From Fibrobacterota bacterium (GTDB taxonomy: Bacteria; Fibrobacterota; Fibrobacteria; UBA5070), in the NCBI GenBank assembly GCA_016715065.1, contig JADKBN010000017.1:124001-188000 (forward strand): a DNA stretch of 64,000 nucleotides. The letters run 5' to 3'. Every line of letters starts with the position of its first letter. The stretch's first letter is position 1. A program made the translations under genes and the position numbers. The notes beneath the pieces are model-generated. The model worked only from the letters and a program-made list of their open reading frames with translations, was not told the origin of the DNA and searched no databases. This document shows positions 63,760 to 64,000 of the stretch, one piece after another.

Positions 63760-64000
63760 GTGAGAAGGCCAAAGAGCTCATTAGTTGGTATAAAAAAACG
63801 GCGAAGCCATTTCTTGAGCAAAATTCACCCGGGGCTACCGCCATCACGGACAACGACTGTCTGCGACTGGAGAAGCTCCTGGAGCGGCCTGAGCATGTGA
63901 CCGTCTGCTTCCTGGGAAATTCTGGAATTGGAAAAGCACACTCTTGAATGCCCTGGCTGCGGAGAATGAAGTCGTGCTGCCTGCCGGGGGGATCGGTCCG
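63756..64000 (+). CDS. Dynamin-like GTPase, N-terminal part, cut by the window edge
   Basis: The first 60 residues (SEKAKELISWYKKTAKPFLE onward) are helical, followed by VTVCFLGNSGIGK, a P-loop. As given, the frame ends at once. Adding one A to the A4 run at 63932-63935 gives GNSGIGKSTLLNALAAENE, a normal G1 motif, then VVLPAGGIGP, as in bacterial dynamin-type GTPases, which remodel membranes and occur in anti-phage loci. The rest lies outside the window. Confidence 0.65.

Noticed and set aside
1..64000. CRISPR arrays, tRNA and rRNA genes
   Set aside because: No regularly spaced direct repeats with unique spacers, no cloverleaf-like sequence and no rRNA signature segments were found by eye.

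Overview
The window looks like a chromosomal stretch of a GC-rich, Gram-negative, free-living bacterium, most probably a member of Fibrobacterota or a close relative. The best single clue is the gene at 51115-52971 (minus), whose C-terminal part is a 'Fibrobacter succinogenes major paralogous' (FISUMP) domain. Secreted carbohydrate-active enzymes (a sialate O-acetylesterase-like protein and a GH128-like glycoside hydrolase), lipoproteins, outer-membrane barrels and large alpha-2-macroglobulin-like proteins fit a polymer-degrading lifestyle. The taxonomic call is an inference from domains, not from a marker gene.

Layout. 1-16.8 kb: esterase, a lipoprotein, then a tightly packed operon (3483-13894) whose order matches E. 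coli yehI-yehL-yehM-yehP-yehQ (DUF4132, MoxR-type AAA+ ATPase, DUF5682, VWA, SWIM zinc finger). An AT-richer alpha/beta hydrolase overlaps its last gene, and a convergent glycoside hydrolase follows. 17-32 kb: a small barrel protein, an FTP-domain protein with an odd HELGGH motif, a TPR lipoprotein, a translationally coupled pair of macroglobulin-like genes and a GNAT acetyltransferase. 32.7-34.4 kb: a three-gene redox operon (FMN-binding protein, haem-c lipoprotein, DUF5777 barrel). 35-47 kb: an insertion-sequence landing zone with an ISL3 element (8-bp target duplication), an IS200-type element, a decayed ISL3 copy, and an IS3 element interrupted by an IS1380 element. 48-58.6 kb: three copies of an Rpn-like nuclease gene (one deleted), a DUF3800 protein, the FISUMP protein and a divergent aldo/keto reductase-AraC pair. 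59-64 kb: a LamG-like protein, then an AT-rich accessory block with a P-loop ATPase of the Sll1717 type, a macro-domain protein and the start of a dynamin-like GTPase.

The most unusual feature is a dispersed intergenic repeat with about 13 copies, all in the same orientation and often beginning just after a stop codon. It contains several short hairpins whose two arms change together between copies, plus a long outer inverted repeat. The paired substitutions imply that the folded structure, not the primary sequence, is what is kept. A second palindromic repeat of about 120 bp occurs three times, again at gene ends.

Caution on sequence quality. Several genes (ISL3 transposase, IS200 transposase, Sll1717-type ATPase, GTPase) are broken exactly at homopolymer runs, and two places hold long poly-G or poly-C tracts. 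This pattern suggests residual homopolymer errors in the assembly, so single-base frameshifts here should not be read as biology without checking the reads. I see no rRNA, tRNA or CRISPR array.
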